The notes under the pieces are model-generated. The model ran no database searches, had not been told where the DNA came from, and saw only the letters and a program-made list of their open reading frames with translations. From positions 1-25,312 of the forward strand of contig CABTWG010000011.1 of assembly GCA_902488455.1 (NCBI GenBank): 25,312 nt of DNA, given 5' to 3'. Positions 14,644 to 23,045 of the stretch are shown here, piece after piece. The position numbers and the translations under genes are program-made. This stretch comes from an uncultured Peptoniphilus sp. (GTDB taxonomy: Bacteria > Bacillota > Clostridia > Tissierellales > Peptoniphilaceae). How positions within the stretch are numbered: position 1 is the first letter of the stretch; each line of letters begins with the position of its first letter.

Positions 14644-15582
14644 ATGAGTTTTTCTATGAGTGTTAAAAATGAAGCTGCAAAGATAGTCGCAAGGGACAAA
14701 TCCATCGTCGACGCTGAGCTTTGTGGTCTTATTAGTACCTGTGGATCTATTTCCATTGTAAAGGGTGGACTTGTAGTGAGCTTTAGCACTGAAAACGCAG
14801 CGGTGGCGAGGAGAATTTTTACCCATCTGAAGACTTTTTATTCTGAAGATGTAAATGCCACTGCAAGGAAGAATGTTAAACTTAAAAGAAATATCTACAC
14901 GATTAGTTTAAATGACGAGGATGCTACTAAAAAACTTTTGAAATTCTGTTTTAGTGAGGATGAAATTTCTATTTATAGTGAGATTTCTCCGAACTTAGAT
15001 GATGCAAAAGCAAAACAGGCTTTTGTAAGGGGTTGCTTTTTAGGAGCTGGTTCTGTTACTAATCCGCGGCGAGGTTACCACTTTGAAGTGGTGTTTTCAA
15101 ATAGAGACGCTGCAGAATTTTTAAAAAACATTCTTTTGGACTATGAAATTTCTGGCAACATCATTGAAAGATCTGACAAATTCATCTTCTACATAAAGGG
15201 AGCGGAGATGATTTCAGATGCGCTTACTGTAATAGGTGCAAATGGAAGTGTCTTGGAGTTTGAAAATGTCCGCGCGATGAAAGAAACTAGAAATAATGTA
15301 AATAGAATGGTTAACTGCGAAACTGCAAATTTAGAAAAGATAGTAAATTCATCTATTGAGCAGGTAAATGACATCATGTATATTGACTCTATGATTGGCC
15401 TTGAGTCTCTTCCCGAGCCTCTTTATGAGCTTGCGAAACTTAGGCTTGTAAATAGAAATGCTTCGCTTAAAGATTTAGGTGAGCTTCTTGACCCAAAGGT
15501 TGGAAAGAGCGGTGTCAACCATCGGATGAAAAAAATACGAAGTATTGCAGATGATTTAAGGAGGGGAAATGATGGTGACTAA
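14644..15582 (+). CDS. whiA: WhiA-family DNA-binding protein
   Basis: The 312-residue product begins MSFSMSVKNEAAKI, close to the MSFSxxVKxE opening of WhiA. It has a degenerate LAGLIDADG-type N-terminal region (AFVRGCFLGAGSVTNPRRGYHFE at about 123-145 is the characteristic core) and a C-terminal WhiA helix-turn-helix (SLKDLGELL ... GKSGVNHRMKKI at about 275-300). WhiA is a conserved regulator linked to sporulation in actinomycetes and to cell division and chromosome segregation in Bacillus. A TTG at 14632 is in frame but lies in the ribosome-binding sequence TTGAGGTG, which is correctly spaced for the ATG at 14644. The usual upstream partners rapZ and yvcK are absent; a MoxR operon lies divergent instead. 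The end of the gene overlaps the HPr start. Confidence 0.92.
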   Translation: MSFSMSVKNEAAKIVARDKSIVDAELCGLISTCGSISIVKGGLVVSFSTENAAVARRIFTHLKTFYSEDVNATARKNVKLKRNIYTISLNDEDATKKLLKFCFSEDEISIYSEISPNLDDAKAKQAFVRGCFLGAGSVTNPRRGYHFEVVFSNRDAAEFLKNILLDYEISGNIIERSDKFIFYIKGAEMISDALTVIGANGSVLEFENVRAMKETRNNVNRMVNCETANLEKIVNSSIEQVNDIMYIDSMIGLESLPEPLYELAKLRLVNRNASLKDLGELLDPKVGKSGVNHRMKKIRSIADDLRRGNDGD

Positions 15583-15838
15583 GACTTTGGTACTTACAAA
15601 TGAAGAGGGACTTCACGCCAGAGCAGCTGCACTTTTTGTGAGAACTGCCAATAGATTTCAATCTGAGATTACACTTTCACTAGAAGGTGAAGAGGTCAAC
15701 GGCAAGAGCATTATAGGAATCATGTCACTTGGTGCTTTTGAAGGTGAAGAGATCACGATCAAGACAGAAGGCTCAGATGAAGAAGAAGCTATGGAGAGCC
15801 TTGAAAATTTAATAAGTCGTAAATTTATTATTTCTTAA
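15572..15838 (+). CDS. ptsH: HPr-family phosphocarrier protein
   Basis: The 88-residue product has the HPr active-site motif GLHARAA with phosphorylatable H15 and R17, and the HprK regulatory-site motif NGKSIIGIM with S46. Taking the ATG at 15572 rather than the adjacent ATG at 15569 puts all three residues at canonical numbers and gives a better 7-base gap to AGGAGG. The usual Pro after HAR is replaced by Ala. A true His15 argues for HPr rather than Crh. It may donate phosphate to PTS enzymes II or act mainly as a Ser46-P regulator with CcpA; no other PTS gene is in the window. It overlaps the whiA end by 11 bp and is followed by a terminator. Confidence 0.88.
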   Translation: MVTKTLVLTNEEGLHARAAALFVRTANRFQSEITLSLEGEEVNGKSIIGIMSLGAFEGEEITIKTEGSDEEEAMESLENLISRKFIIS

Positions 15839-15861
15839 GAGCTTTTGACAAGCTCTTTTTT
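15837..15861 (+). terminator. Intrinsic terminator after the HPr gene
   Basis: AAGAGCTT - TTGAC - AAGCTCTT hairpin, an 8-bp perfect stem, with a T run to 15861. The stem begins within the stop codon, so whiA and HPr form a unit separate from dnaE. Confidence 0.9.
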
Positions 15862-15903
15862 AATTTGGAAATTTTTAGTTAGTTCTTCTTTAATAAGAAA
15901 TCT

Positions 15904-15932
15904 TTGTCTTTATATACTTGTTTTTATATAAT
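15904..15932 (+). promoter_or_regulatory. Promoter of the dnaE-pfkA operon
   Basis: TTGTCT (15904-15909), a 17-bp spacer, and TATAAT (15927-15932), 30 bp before the dnaE start codon. Good consensus and spacing. Confidence 0.75.
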
Positions 15933-15962
15933 AGAAGTAACAAAGGAGCAAAGAGGGAGTTT

Positions 15963-18900
15963 ATGTTTACACATTTACACGTACATACTGAATATAGTCT
16001 GCTTGATGGTTCTACTAGGATCAAGGAATTGCCAAAGAGGGTAAAGGAACTCGGCATGGATTCTATTGCCATTACAGACCATGGAAATATGTTTGGAGCG
16101 ATACAATTTTATAAGTCTTGCATGGATGAAGGCGTAAAACCCATCATGGGTTGTGAGGTCTATGTTTCTTCTACCGATTTAAATGTCAAGGACAAAACTT
16201 CCAAGAGGTATCATCTAATCTTGCTTGCGGAAAACAATAAGGGATACGAAAATCTTATGAAGATTGTTTCCAAAGGCTGGGTGGACGGATTCTACTACAA
16301 ACCTCGTGTCGATAAGAATGTTCTTAAAAATTATAGCGAAGGTATCATCGCCCTTTCTGCCTGTCTTCAAGGTGAAGTGCAAAGAAAGATTCTTGATAGG
16401 GACTTCGAAGCTGCAAGGGAAGCTGCCCTCGAATACAAAGATATTTTTGGCGAAGGGAATTTCTTCCTAGAAGTTCAAAATCATGGAATAAGGGAACAGC
16501 TTGAAGCGAATATTCACATTAGAAATTTAAATAGAGAGCTTGGAATCCCTCTTGTTGCGACAAATGACATCCACTACTTAGAAAAATCTGACGCAAATGC
16601 TCACGATGTGCTTCTCTGCATCCAAACGGGAGCTATTCTATCAGATGAAAAGAGAATGAAGTTTCCTTCAGATGAATTTTATCTAAAGAGCGAAGAAGAA
16701 ATGAAGGAGGCTCTTCCTGATTTTTTAGATGCGATAGAAAATACTTACGAAATCGCAAAGAGATGCAATGTGACTATTGAGTTTCACAACTACCATCTAC
16801 CTAAGTTCGACGTGCCAGAAGGATACACCAACGACGAATATCTAAAGGAGCTTGCACTTAAAGGACTTAGAGAAAAATACGAAAAACTAGATGAAAAAAT
16901 CATGGAGAGGTTTAATTTTGAATTTGAAACCATCGTCTCCATGGGTTACACGGACTACTTTTTAATCGTTTGGGATTTTATAAATTATGCAAAAGAAAAT
17001 GAAATCATGGTCGGCCCAGGTAGAGGTTCAGCAGCTGGATCAATAATTTCCTATGGACTTGGAATAATAGACGTGGATCCTCTTAGATTTGATCTGCTTT
17101 TCGAAAGATTTTTAAATCCTGAGAGAGTTTCCATGCCAGATATAGATATTGACTTCTGCTACGAAAGACGTGAAGAAGTAATTGAATATGTAAATAGAAA
17201 GTATGGCAAGGATCATGTGGCACAGATAGCCACCTTCGGAACCATGGCGGCTAGAGGAGCCATAAGAGACGTGGGAAGGGTCATGGATATTTCCTACTCA
17301 AAGGTGGACCAAGTTGCCAAGATGATTCCACAAGAATTAAATATAACCATCAAAAGAGCCTTAGAAATGTCCGAGGAACTTCGAGATGCAATGAGAGATG
17401 ACCAAGAGGTAAAGGCGATTATAGAAACGGCTCTAAAGGTGGAAGGACTTCCAAGACATATGTCCACCCACGCAGCCGGAGTTGTAATTTCAAACAGGGA
17501 TGTAACCGACTATGTTCCTCTTGCAAGGACTGACGAACAGCTTCTAACCCAGTTTAATATGACTGAGCTTGAGGAGCTTGGACTACTTAAGATGGACTTC
17601 TTGGGACTTAGGACTCTGACTGTAATTCGTGATGCAGTTAACATGGTAAGAGAAAATTATGGAGTTGAAATAGATTTTAAAGCCCAAGGCTTTGACGATC
17701 CTGAAGTCATAGAACTTTTCAAACACGCAAACACCCTTGGGATTTTCCAATTTGAATCTTCAGGGATGAGGGCATTCTTAAAGGAACTAAAGGCTGACGC
17801 ATTCGAGGATTTGGTAGCGGCAAACGCATTATTTAGACCGGGACCTATGTCTCAAATACCAAGATTTATAGAATCAAAACACGATCCATCTAAGATTTCA
17901 TACATTCATCCGTCACTGGAACCGATTCTAAACGTAACATATGGATGTATAGTCTACCAAGAACAGGTTATGCAGATCGTACAACAGATTGGTGGATACA
18001 GTCTTGGCAGGGCGGACCTTGTAAGACGTGCCATGAGTAAAAAGAAGATGTCCGTCATGGAAGAGGAGAGAAATAATTTCATCTACGGATTAAAAGATGA
18101 AGATGGCAAGGTGCTCATAAAAGGTGCTTTGACAAATGGTGTCGACGAAAAGAGCGCCAACGAGATCTATGATTTGATGATAGATTTTGCAAACTATGCC
18201 TTCAACAAATCCCACTCAGTGGCATATTCTGTAGTTGCATATAGAACGGCGTTTTTAAAGAGATACTACCCAAAGGAGTTTATGGCGTCACAAATAAGTT
18301 CTTTTATGAACTCGCCTAAACAAGTTGCCCTCTATGCAGAAGAGTTAAAGAGGTTAAATATAAAACTTCTTCCACCTTCTGTAAATGAATCTAAAAATAA
18401 ATTTACCGTGGAAAAAGACGCGGTTAGATTTGGATTAAAGGCTGTAAAAAATGTTGGGGACAACTTCATCGATGCAATTGTAGAAGCGAGGAAGCAAAAG
18501 AAATTCACTTCGATGACCGATTTTATAAGAAGGGTTGTGGAAGTAAACTCATCAGCAATAAATAAGAGGGCTCTTGAATCACTTATAAAGGCTGGAGCAT
18601 TTGACTTCCTACCTGGAAATCGTGCAAAGTACCTTGCTGTCTATGAAAGAATATTGGAATCGATCCAATCTGGAATAAAGAACAATGTAAAAGGGCAGTT
18701 CTCTATGTTTAATGAAAAGACCGATGAAGATGAGCTGCCAAACTTAAAGGATTTCGATGAAAAGGTAAAACTCAATATGGAATACGAAATGCTTGGCATC
18801 TATGCCAGCGGTCATCCTTTAAATCCATATAGAAACGCCATTGAAAGCAGTAGCAGCACCAACACTTCAAAGATTTTTGAAGATCCGAAGAACGGACAGA

Positions 18901-19385
18901 ATGTAAAGATATCTGGAATAATTAAACAGAAGAGAAATCTAATAACGAAGAACAACAAGATGATGTGCTTCGCCACATTGGAAGATTTCTTCGGCACCAT
19001 TGAGCTTATCGTATTTCCAAATGTATTCCAAAACTACGGAAAACTGGTGGAAGAGGAAGAGGTTATCTCTGTAACGGGAACGATAAGTGCCTCTGAGGTG
19101 GAAGATCCAAAGATACTTGTAAACACCATCACACCTGTAAAAGAATCAGACAATAGAACTCTTTATATCGCTGTTAAGAACTTCGACGAAGGAATGAATC
19201 GTGCCCTTACGGGAATTTTCAGAAGGTACAGGGGAAATAATCCAATAATAATTTATGATGAAAATAAGAAGACCCCTTTTAAAATAATTAGAGATTTATA
19301 CATTGATTTGGAAAGAGTTGAAGAGCTGAAGTACGAAGTGCTTCCTCTAATCGACAACGATCCAAACAAGTTTATAGTAAAGTAG
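15963..19385 (+). CDS. dnaE: DNA polymerase III subunit alpha (DnaE)
   Basis: The 1140-residue product has all DnaE parts in order. The PHP domain opens MFTHLHVHTEYSLLDG and carries H6/H8, D39-H40 and the distal NDIH pair D202/H204. The C-family polymerase core has GPGRGSAAGS at about 354-363, catalytic PDIDIDF with D393 and D395, and a third Asp in KMDFLG (D545). The helix-hairpin-helix region and a C-terminal OB-fold (KISGIIKQKRNLIT) follow. The PHP ligand motifs look intact, unlike the decayed E. coli domain, so a metal-dependent exonuclease activity is possible. Firmicutes usually also have PolC, not seen here. The ATG at 15963 is preceded by GAGGGAG; a longer in-frame reading to 15918 has no ribosome site and lacks family homology. 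It leads an operon with pfkA 7 bp downstream. Confidence 0.95.
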   Translation: MFTHLHVHTEYSLLDGSTRIKELPKRVKELGMDSIAITDHGNMFGAIQFYKSCMDEGVKPIMGCEVYVSSTDLNVKDKTSKRYHLILLAENNKGYENLMKIVSKGWVDGFYYKPRVDKNVLKNYSEGIIALSACLQGEVQRKILDRDFEAAREAALEYKDIFGEGNFFLEVQNHGIREQLEANIHIRNLNRELGIPLVATNDIHYLEKSDANAHDVLLCIQTGAILSDEKRMKFPSDEFYLKSEEEMKEALPDFLDAIENTYEIAKRCNVTIEFHNYHLPKFDVPEGYTNDEYLKELALKGLREKYEKLDEKIMERFNFEFETIVSMGYTDYFLIVWDFINYAKENEIMVGPGRGSAAGSIISYGLGIIDVDPLRFDLLFERFLNPERVSMPDIDIDFCYERREEVIEYVNRKYGKDHVAQIATFGTMAARGAIRDVGRVMDISYSKVDQVAKMIPQELNITIKRALEMSEELRDAMRDDQEVKAIIETALKVEGLPRHMSTHAAGVVISNRDVTDYVPLARTDEQLLTQFNMTELEELGLLKMDFLGLRTLTVIRDAVNMVRENYGVEIDFKAQGFDDPEVIELFKHANTLGIFQFESSGMRAFLKELKADAFEDLVAANALFRPGPMSQIPRFIESKHDPSKISYIHPSLEPILNVTYGCIVYQEQVMQIVQQIGGYSLGRADLVRRAMSKKKMSVMEEERNNFIYGLKDEDGKVLIKGALTNGVDEKSANEIYDLMIDFANYAFNKSHSVAYSVVAYRTAFLKRYYPKEFMASQISSFMNSPKQVALYAEELKRLNIKLLPPSVNESKNKFTVEKDAVRFGLKAVKNVGDNFIDAIVEARKQKKFTSMTDFIRRVVEVNSSAINKRALESLIKAGAFDFLPGNRAKYLAVYERILESIQSGIKNNVKGQFSMFNEKTDEDELPNLKDFDEKVKLNMEYEMLGIYASGHPLNPYRNAIESSSSTNTSKIFEDPKNGQNVKISGIIKQKRNLITKNNKMMCFATLEDFFGTIELIVFPNVFQNYGKLVEEEEVISVTGTISASEVEDPKILVNTITPVKESDNRTLYIAVKNFDEGMNRALTGIFRRYRGNNPIIIYDENKKTPFKIIRDLYIDLERVEELKYEVLPLIDNDPNKFIVK

Positions 19386-19392
19386 GTGTTTA

Positions 19393-20346
19393 ATGAATAT
19401 AGCAGTTATGACTTCCGGTGGAGATGCGCCTGGAATGAACGCAGCCATACGTGCCGTGGTAAGAGCTTCCATTTACAAAGGAATGGATGTCTATGGAATC
19501 TACGGTGGCTTCGAAGGATTGATTGAAGGAAAGATTGAAAAGCTAAATCTATCTTCTGTGGCGGACATCATCCAAAAGGGAGGAACCTTCCTTGGCACTT
19601 CTCGTTCAAAGAGATTTGAAACGAAGGAAGGTCAAGAGGAAGCGGTAAAGATACTACAAGTTTATAATATAGATAAGGTCGTGGTCCTAGGTGGAGATGG
19701 AAGTGCAAAGGGAGCATTGGCTCTTCGTGACCACGGTATCAACACCGCAGTGATTCCATGTACCATCGATAACGATATGGGATATACTGAATCGACCATT
19801 GGATTTTATACAGCAGTTGAAACTATAACCGACGCAATCTCAAAGATAAGAGATACTACAGAAGCCCATGGCAGGGCGAATGTGGTTGAAGTCATGGGAA
19901 GAAGCTGTGGAGACTTAGCCCTCTATGCAGGAATCTCAGGTGGAGCTGAATCCATAATCGTGCCGGAGATGGAAGCTGATTTAGATGAAATTGCAAAGAA
20001 GATGCTCATGGGTAAAAATCGTGGCAAGAGACACCACATCATCCTAGTTGCTGAAGGAGCTGGCGAAGGACACAAGGTTGCGGAGGAGTTACAGAGCTTA
20101 ACTGGAATAGAAACGAGGGTCACAATTCTCGGATATATCCAAAGGGGAGGAAGTCCGAGTCCAGCAGATCGTATCATGGCAACATCCATGGGGGTTCTCG
20201 CGGTAGAAAGTCTAAGTGAAGATAAATCAGTTGCGATAGGCATAAGGGGCGGTAGGATTTTTGCAGAATCGATAGAAACTGCCCTTAGAAAGAAGAATAA
20301 ATTCAACAAAAAACTATACGAAACGATGAAGATGGTTTCAATATGA
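19393..20346 (+). CDS. pfkA: 6-phosphofructokinase, ATP-dependent
   Basis: The 317-residue product has standard bacterial PfkA length. Motifs: MTSGGDAPGMNAAIR at 6-20 (ATP/phosphate loop), GGDGSAKGA at 100-108 with Gly, not the Asp of PPi-type enzymes, at the selectivity position, catalytic TIDND with D126, the VEVMGR substrate loop at 165-170, and TILGYIQRGGSPS in the C-terminal half. C123 occupies the position that is Gly in E. coli PfkA and Lys in PPi-dependent enzymes; to my recollection Cys is common in clostridial ATP enzymes. The enzyme commits fructose-6-phosphate to glycolysis. The start follows AGGTG at a 7-bp gap from dnaE; the stop overlaps the next start as ATGA. Confidence 0.95.
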   Translation: MNIAVMTSGGDAPGMNAAIRAVVRASIYKGMDVYGIYGGFEGLIEGKIEKLNLSSVADIIQKGGTFLGTSRSKRFETKEGQEEAVKILQVYNIDKVVVLGGDGSAKGALALRDHGINTAVIPCTIDNDMGYTESTIGFYTAVETITDAISKIRDTTEAHGRANVVEVMGRSCGDLALYAGISGGAESIIVPEMEADLDEIAKKMLMGKNRGKRHHIILVAEGAGEGHKVAEELQSLTGIETRVTILGYIQRGGSPSPADRIMATSMGVLAVESLSEDKSVAIGIRGGRIFAESIETALRKKNKFNKKLYETMKMVSI

Positions 20347-21872
20347 TATTAATAAGAAATATAAAAGTAAATATAGGTGAAGAGTTAAGAGAAGTCCTTG
20401 AGAAGAAACTGAAATCGAAAAACTTCACCTACAAAATATACAAACACTCAATAGATGCAAGGCGGGAAGTTTACCACAACTACCAAGTCCTAGTAGAAGG
20501 CGACAGAATAAAATTAAAAGGTATGGACTGGGATGAATTTCATGAGGAGACCTTCGAGACCAAAGCTGATGGAAGTAATAAGACTGTAACCGTGGTGGGA
20601 GCGGGTCCTGCAGGACTATTCGCTGCCTATTTCCTCGCTGAACATGGAGCAAAGGTAAATGTAATCGAGAGAGGAAGTCCTATAGAGGTAAGATCCGAAG
20701 AAGTTGAAAGGCTTATGGAGGATGGAATTTTAAATGTGGATTCCAACATCCAATTTGGAGAAGGAGGAGCAGGAACCTTTTCAGATGGCAAGCTAACCTC
20801 CCGTTCAAAGGACAAGAGGAGTCATTACGTCTTCGATGTGCTGGTTAAACACGGCGCGCCGGAAGATATTCTCTACGAAAAGATGCCCCACGCAGGCACC
20901 GATGTCCTAAGACAAGTAATCATAAATATGAGAAAGTACATGGAGTCCATAGGAGTTAAATTTTTCTACAACGAAAAGTTTGAAGAATTTATCTACGACG
21001 AAACAGGTGACAAGAAGGCGGTAGGCATAAAGACTTCTAAGGATACTTATTTAAGCGACTACATCGTTCTCGCCTTAGGAAATTCTGCGAGAGATACTTT
21101 TGAATATTTGAACGAAGAAATCGACATGAAATCCAAACCATTTGCAGTTGGATTTAGAATCGAGCACATCCAAGAATATATAGATAAAACTCAGTACAAA
21201 GAGCATTACAAAGATCTGCCAAGGGCGTCTTATGCCCTTAAGGCTAAGTCAGGCGATAGATCCATCTACACATTTTGTATGTGCCCTGGAGGAATGGTGG
21301 TTCCTGCAATGAGCGAAGAAAACACTGTGGTGGTAAATGGAATGAGCTACCACGCAAGGGATCTTCAAAATGGAAACTCCGCAGTGGTTGTAACCGTGGA
21401 TGAAAATGATTATGGTGATGGAAATCTCGACGGAATGTATTTTCAAAGAGAGATTGAAAAAAAGACCTACGACCTAGGCGGAGGAGGCTACATCGCACCA
21501 GCCATGCTCGCAAAAGACTTTGTAGAAATAAGAGAGACTAAAGAATTTGGTGAGATAAAACCAAGTTACAGCCCGGGAGTTAAAATAGAAAATCTTTGGG
21601 AAATTTATCCAAAGGATCTAGGTGAAGCACTTCGCGAAGGACTTATTGAAATGGACAGAAAGATGGAAGGATTCTTAGACGGAGCAGTCTTAACAGGATG
21701 TGAAACGAGAACCTCAAGTCCCGTTAGAATGGTAAGAGATGAAAACATGAAATCGTCAATAGAAAATGTATATCCAATCGGCGAAGGCGCAGGATATGCA
21801 GGAGGAATCATAAGTTCCGCCATTGACGGAGTGAAATGTGCAATCGAAATATTGGAGGAAAAATGTCACTAA
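20343..21872 (+). CDS. COG2509-type FAD-dependent dehydrogenase, function unknown
   Basis: The 509-residue product has an N-terminal domain of about 75 residues (RNIKVNIGEELREVL, SIDARREV) typical of the COG2509 family. A Rossmann FAD motif VVGAGPAGLFAAYF starts at 84. IQFGEGGAGTFSDGKLTSR (about 138-156) and the C-terminal IGEGAGYAGGIISSAIDG are further signatures of this family. It is an uncharacterised soluble flavoprotein oxidoreductase; the substrate is not known. It starts in an ATGA overlap with pfkA, so its synthesis is translationally coupled to phosphofructokinase, and it overlaps trmL by 10 bp. The C-terminal GGIISSAIDG segment probably contacts FAD, as in related families. Confidence 0.87.
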   Translation: MILIRNIKVNIGEELREVLEKKLKSKNFTYKIYKHSIDARREVYHNYQVLVEGDRIKLKGMDWDEFHEETFETKADGSNKTVTVVGAGPAGLFAAYFLAEHGAKVNVIERGSPIEVRSEEVERLMEDGILNVDSNIQFGEGGAGTFSDGKLTSRSKDKRSHYVFDVLVKHGAPEDILYEKMPHAGTDVLRQVIINMRKYMESIGVKFFYNEKFEEFIYDETGDKKAVGIKTSKDTYLSDYIVLALGNSARDTFEYLNEEIDMKSKPFAVGFRIEHIQEYIDKTQYKEHYKDLPRASYALKAKSGDRSIYTFCMCPGGMVVPAMSEENTVVVNGMSYHARDLQNGNSAVVVTVDENDYGDGNLDGMYFQREIEKKTYDLGGGGYIAPAMLAKDFVEIRETKEFGEIKPSYSPGVKIENLWEIYPKDLGEALREGLIEMDRKMEGFLDGAVLTGCETRTSSPVRMVRDENMKSSIENVYPIGEGAGYAGGIISSAIDGVKCAIEILEEKCH

Positions 21873-22330
21873 ACATAGTATTATACGAACCAGAAATCCA
21901 CTGGAATACAGGAGCAATAGCGAGAACTTGTGGACTGACCCACAGCAGGCTCCATCTTATAGAACCACTTGGATTTACAATAGACGACAAACATTTAAAG
22001 AGAGCAGGTCTTGACTATTGGGACTTGGTGGATATAAGTATCTACAAAAATATAGATGAACTTTATGCGAAATATCCTGAAGGAAGATTCTTTATGGCGA
22101 CGACAAAGGCGAAGAAACTCTACACAGAAGTGGAATTTAAAGACGAAGACTTCATCATGTTTGGACCAGAGACGAGAGGATTGCCAGAAGAAATGATCTT
22201 TGGAGACTATGATAAGGCGATAAAGATACCGATGTTAAAAGATTTCGGAAGGAGTTTAAACCTTGCAAATTCTGCAAATATTATTTTGTTTGAAGCACTA
22301 AGACAACTAAACTTCTTAGATTTAGGATAA
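21863..22330 (+). CDS. trmL: tRNA (cytidine/uridine-34 2'-O)-methyltransferase TrmL
   Basis: The 155-residue product is a SPOUT methyltransferase with the three expected motifs: NTGAIAR at 15-21, FGPETRGLP at 100-108, and IPMLKDFGRSLNLANSANI at 123-140, which forms the knotted SAM site. It methylates the wobble ribose of tRNA-Leu isoacceptors using SAM and is a compact TrmL rather than a longer SpoU type. The reading frame is open further upstream (to 21836), but GGAGG (21854-21858) and the family N-terminus select the ATG at 21863. The start overlaps the end of the COG2509 gene by 10 bp. Confidence 0.9.
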   Translation: MSLNIVLYEPEIHWNTGAIARTCGLTHSRLHLIEPLGFTIDDKHLKRAGLDYWDLVDISIYKNIDELYAKYPEGRFFMATTKAKKLYTEVEFKDEDFIMFGPETRGLPEEMIFGDYDKAIKIPMLKDFGRSLNLANSANIILFEALRQLNFLDLG

Positions 22331-22389
22331 CAATAATAAATTTTATAAATAAGAATATAATAATTTGAAATAGATTTTAAAGGAGATAA

Positions 22390-23037
22390 ATGAAAAAGGG
22401 AACGATATTTTTTGATTTTGACGGCACCATCCACGAGACCATGTACATCTATGGTCCAGCACTGGATAAGGCAAAAGAATACTTAGATGAACATAAAATA
22501 CCACACAAAGGCTTAGAAAGAGAACTCTACCACACCTATCTAGGATACAACGCCGACGATATGTGGAAGATGGTCATGGGAGGAAATGATCTTGAAACAA
22601 TTCACTACGTCTCTGGCATAGTTGGAAGAGAGATGAACTTAAACCTTGATAGAGGCCTTGGAAGGCTATATCCAAAGACAGAAGAAACGCTAATGGAGCT
22701 TAAAAAGAGAGGCTACACCTTAGTTTATATTTCTAACGCAAGAAATAGATACTATGAAAAGGTGAAAGAAACTTATAAATTGGAGAGATTTTTCGACGGA
22801 TTTTTGACCTCGGAAATGTATAACGAACTTCCAAAAGAAGAAATACTAAAATCTGTAATGAATGATTATCCAGCGCCATATTCAATAGTAGGAGATAGAT
22901 TCTTTGATATGGTTGGCGGAAAGAAAAACAATATGACCACCATCTTCTGCAACTACGGATATGGAAAACCAGAAGAAGGAAATGACGCAAGCTACAGAAT
23001 AGACAGCATAGATGAACTCTTAGAAATAATAAAATAG
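22390..23037 (+). CDS. HAD-superfamily hydrolase, phosphatase-like
   Basis: The 215-residue product has HAD motif I FFDFDGTIHET (nucleophile D9, acid/base D11), motif II in VYISNAR (Ser), a motif III Lys in LPKEEIL, and motif IV GDRFFD at 168-173. A cap between about 15 and 80 makes it subfamily I, resembling phosphoglycolate phosphatase. The substrate cannot be assigned. It follows trmL after 59 bp that contain a TATAAT at 22356-22361 but no recognisable -35, so it may have its own weak promoter or be read from the dnaE operon. AAGGAG lies before the ATG. The ADP-ribosylglycohydrolase gene follows 8 bp later. Confidence 0.85.
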   Translation: MKKGTIFFDFDGTIHETMYIYGPALDKAKEYLDEHKIPHKGLERELYHTYLGYNADDMWKMVMGGNDLETIHYVSGIVGREMNLNLDRGLGRLYPKTEETLMELKKRGYTLVYISNARNRYYEKVKETYKLERFFDGFLTSEMYNELPKEEILKSVMNDYPAPYSIVGDRFFDMVGGKKNNMTTIFCNYGYGKPEEGNDASYRIDSIDELLEIIK

Positions 23038-23045
23038 GAGGAAGT

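Noticed and set aside
15918..15962. N-terminal extension of DnaE by 15 residues
   Set aside because: It would start upstream of or within the predicted -10 element, and DnaE proteins begin at the HLHVHT motif.
19923..20309. 128-codon open frame antisense to pfkA
   Set aside because: pfkA is certain here and the reverse translation has no recognisable features.
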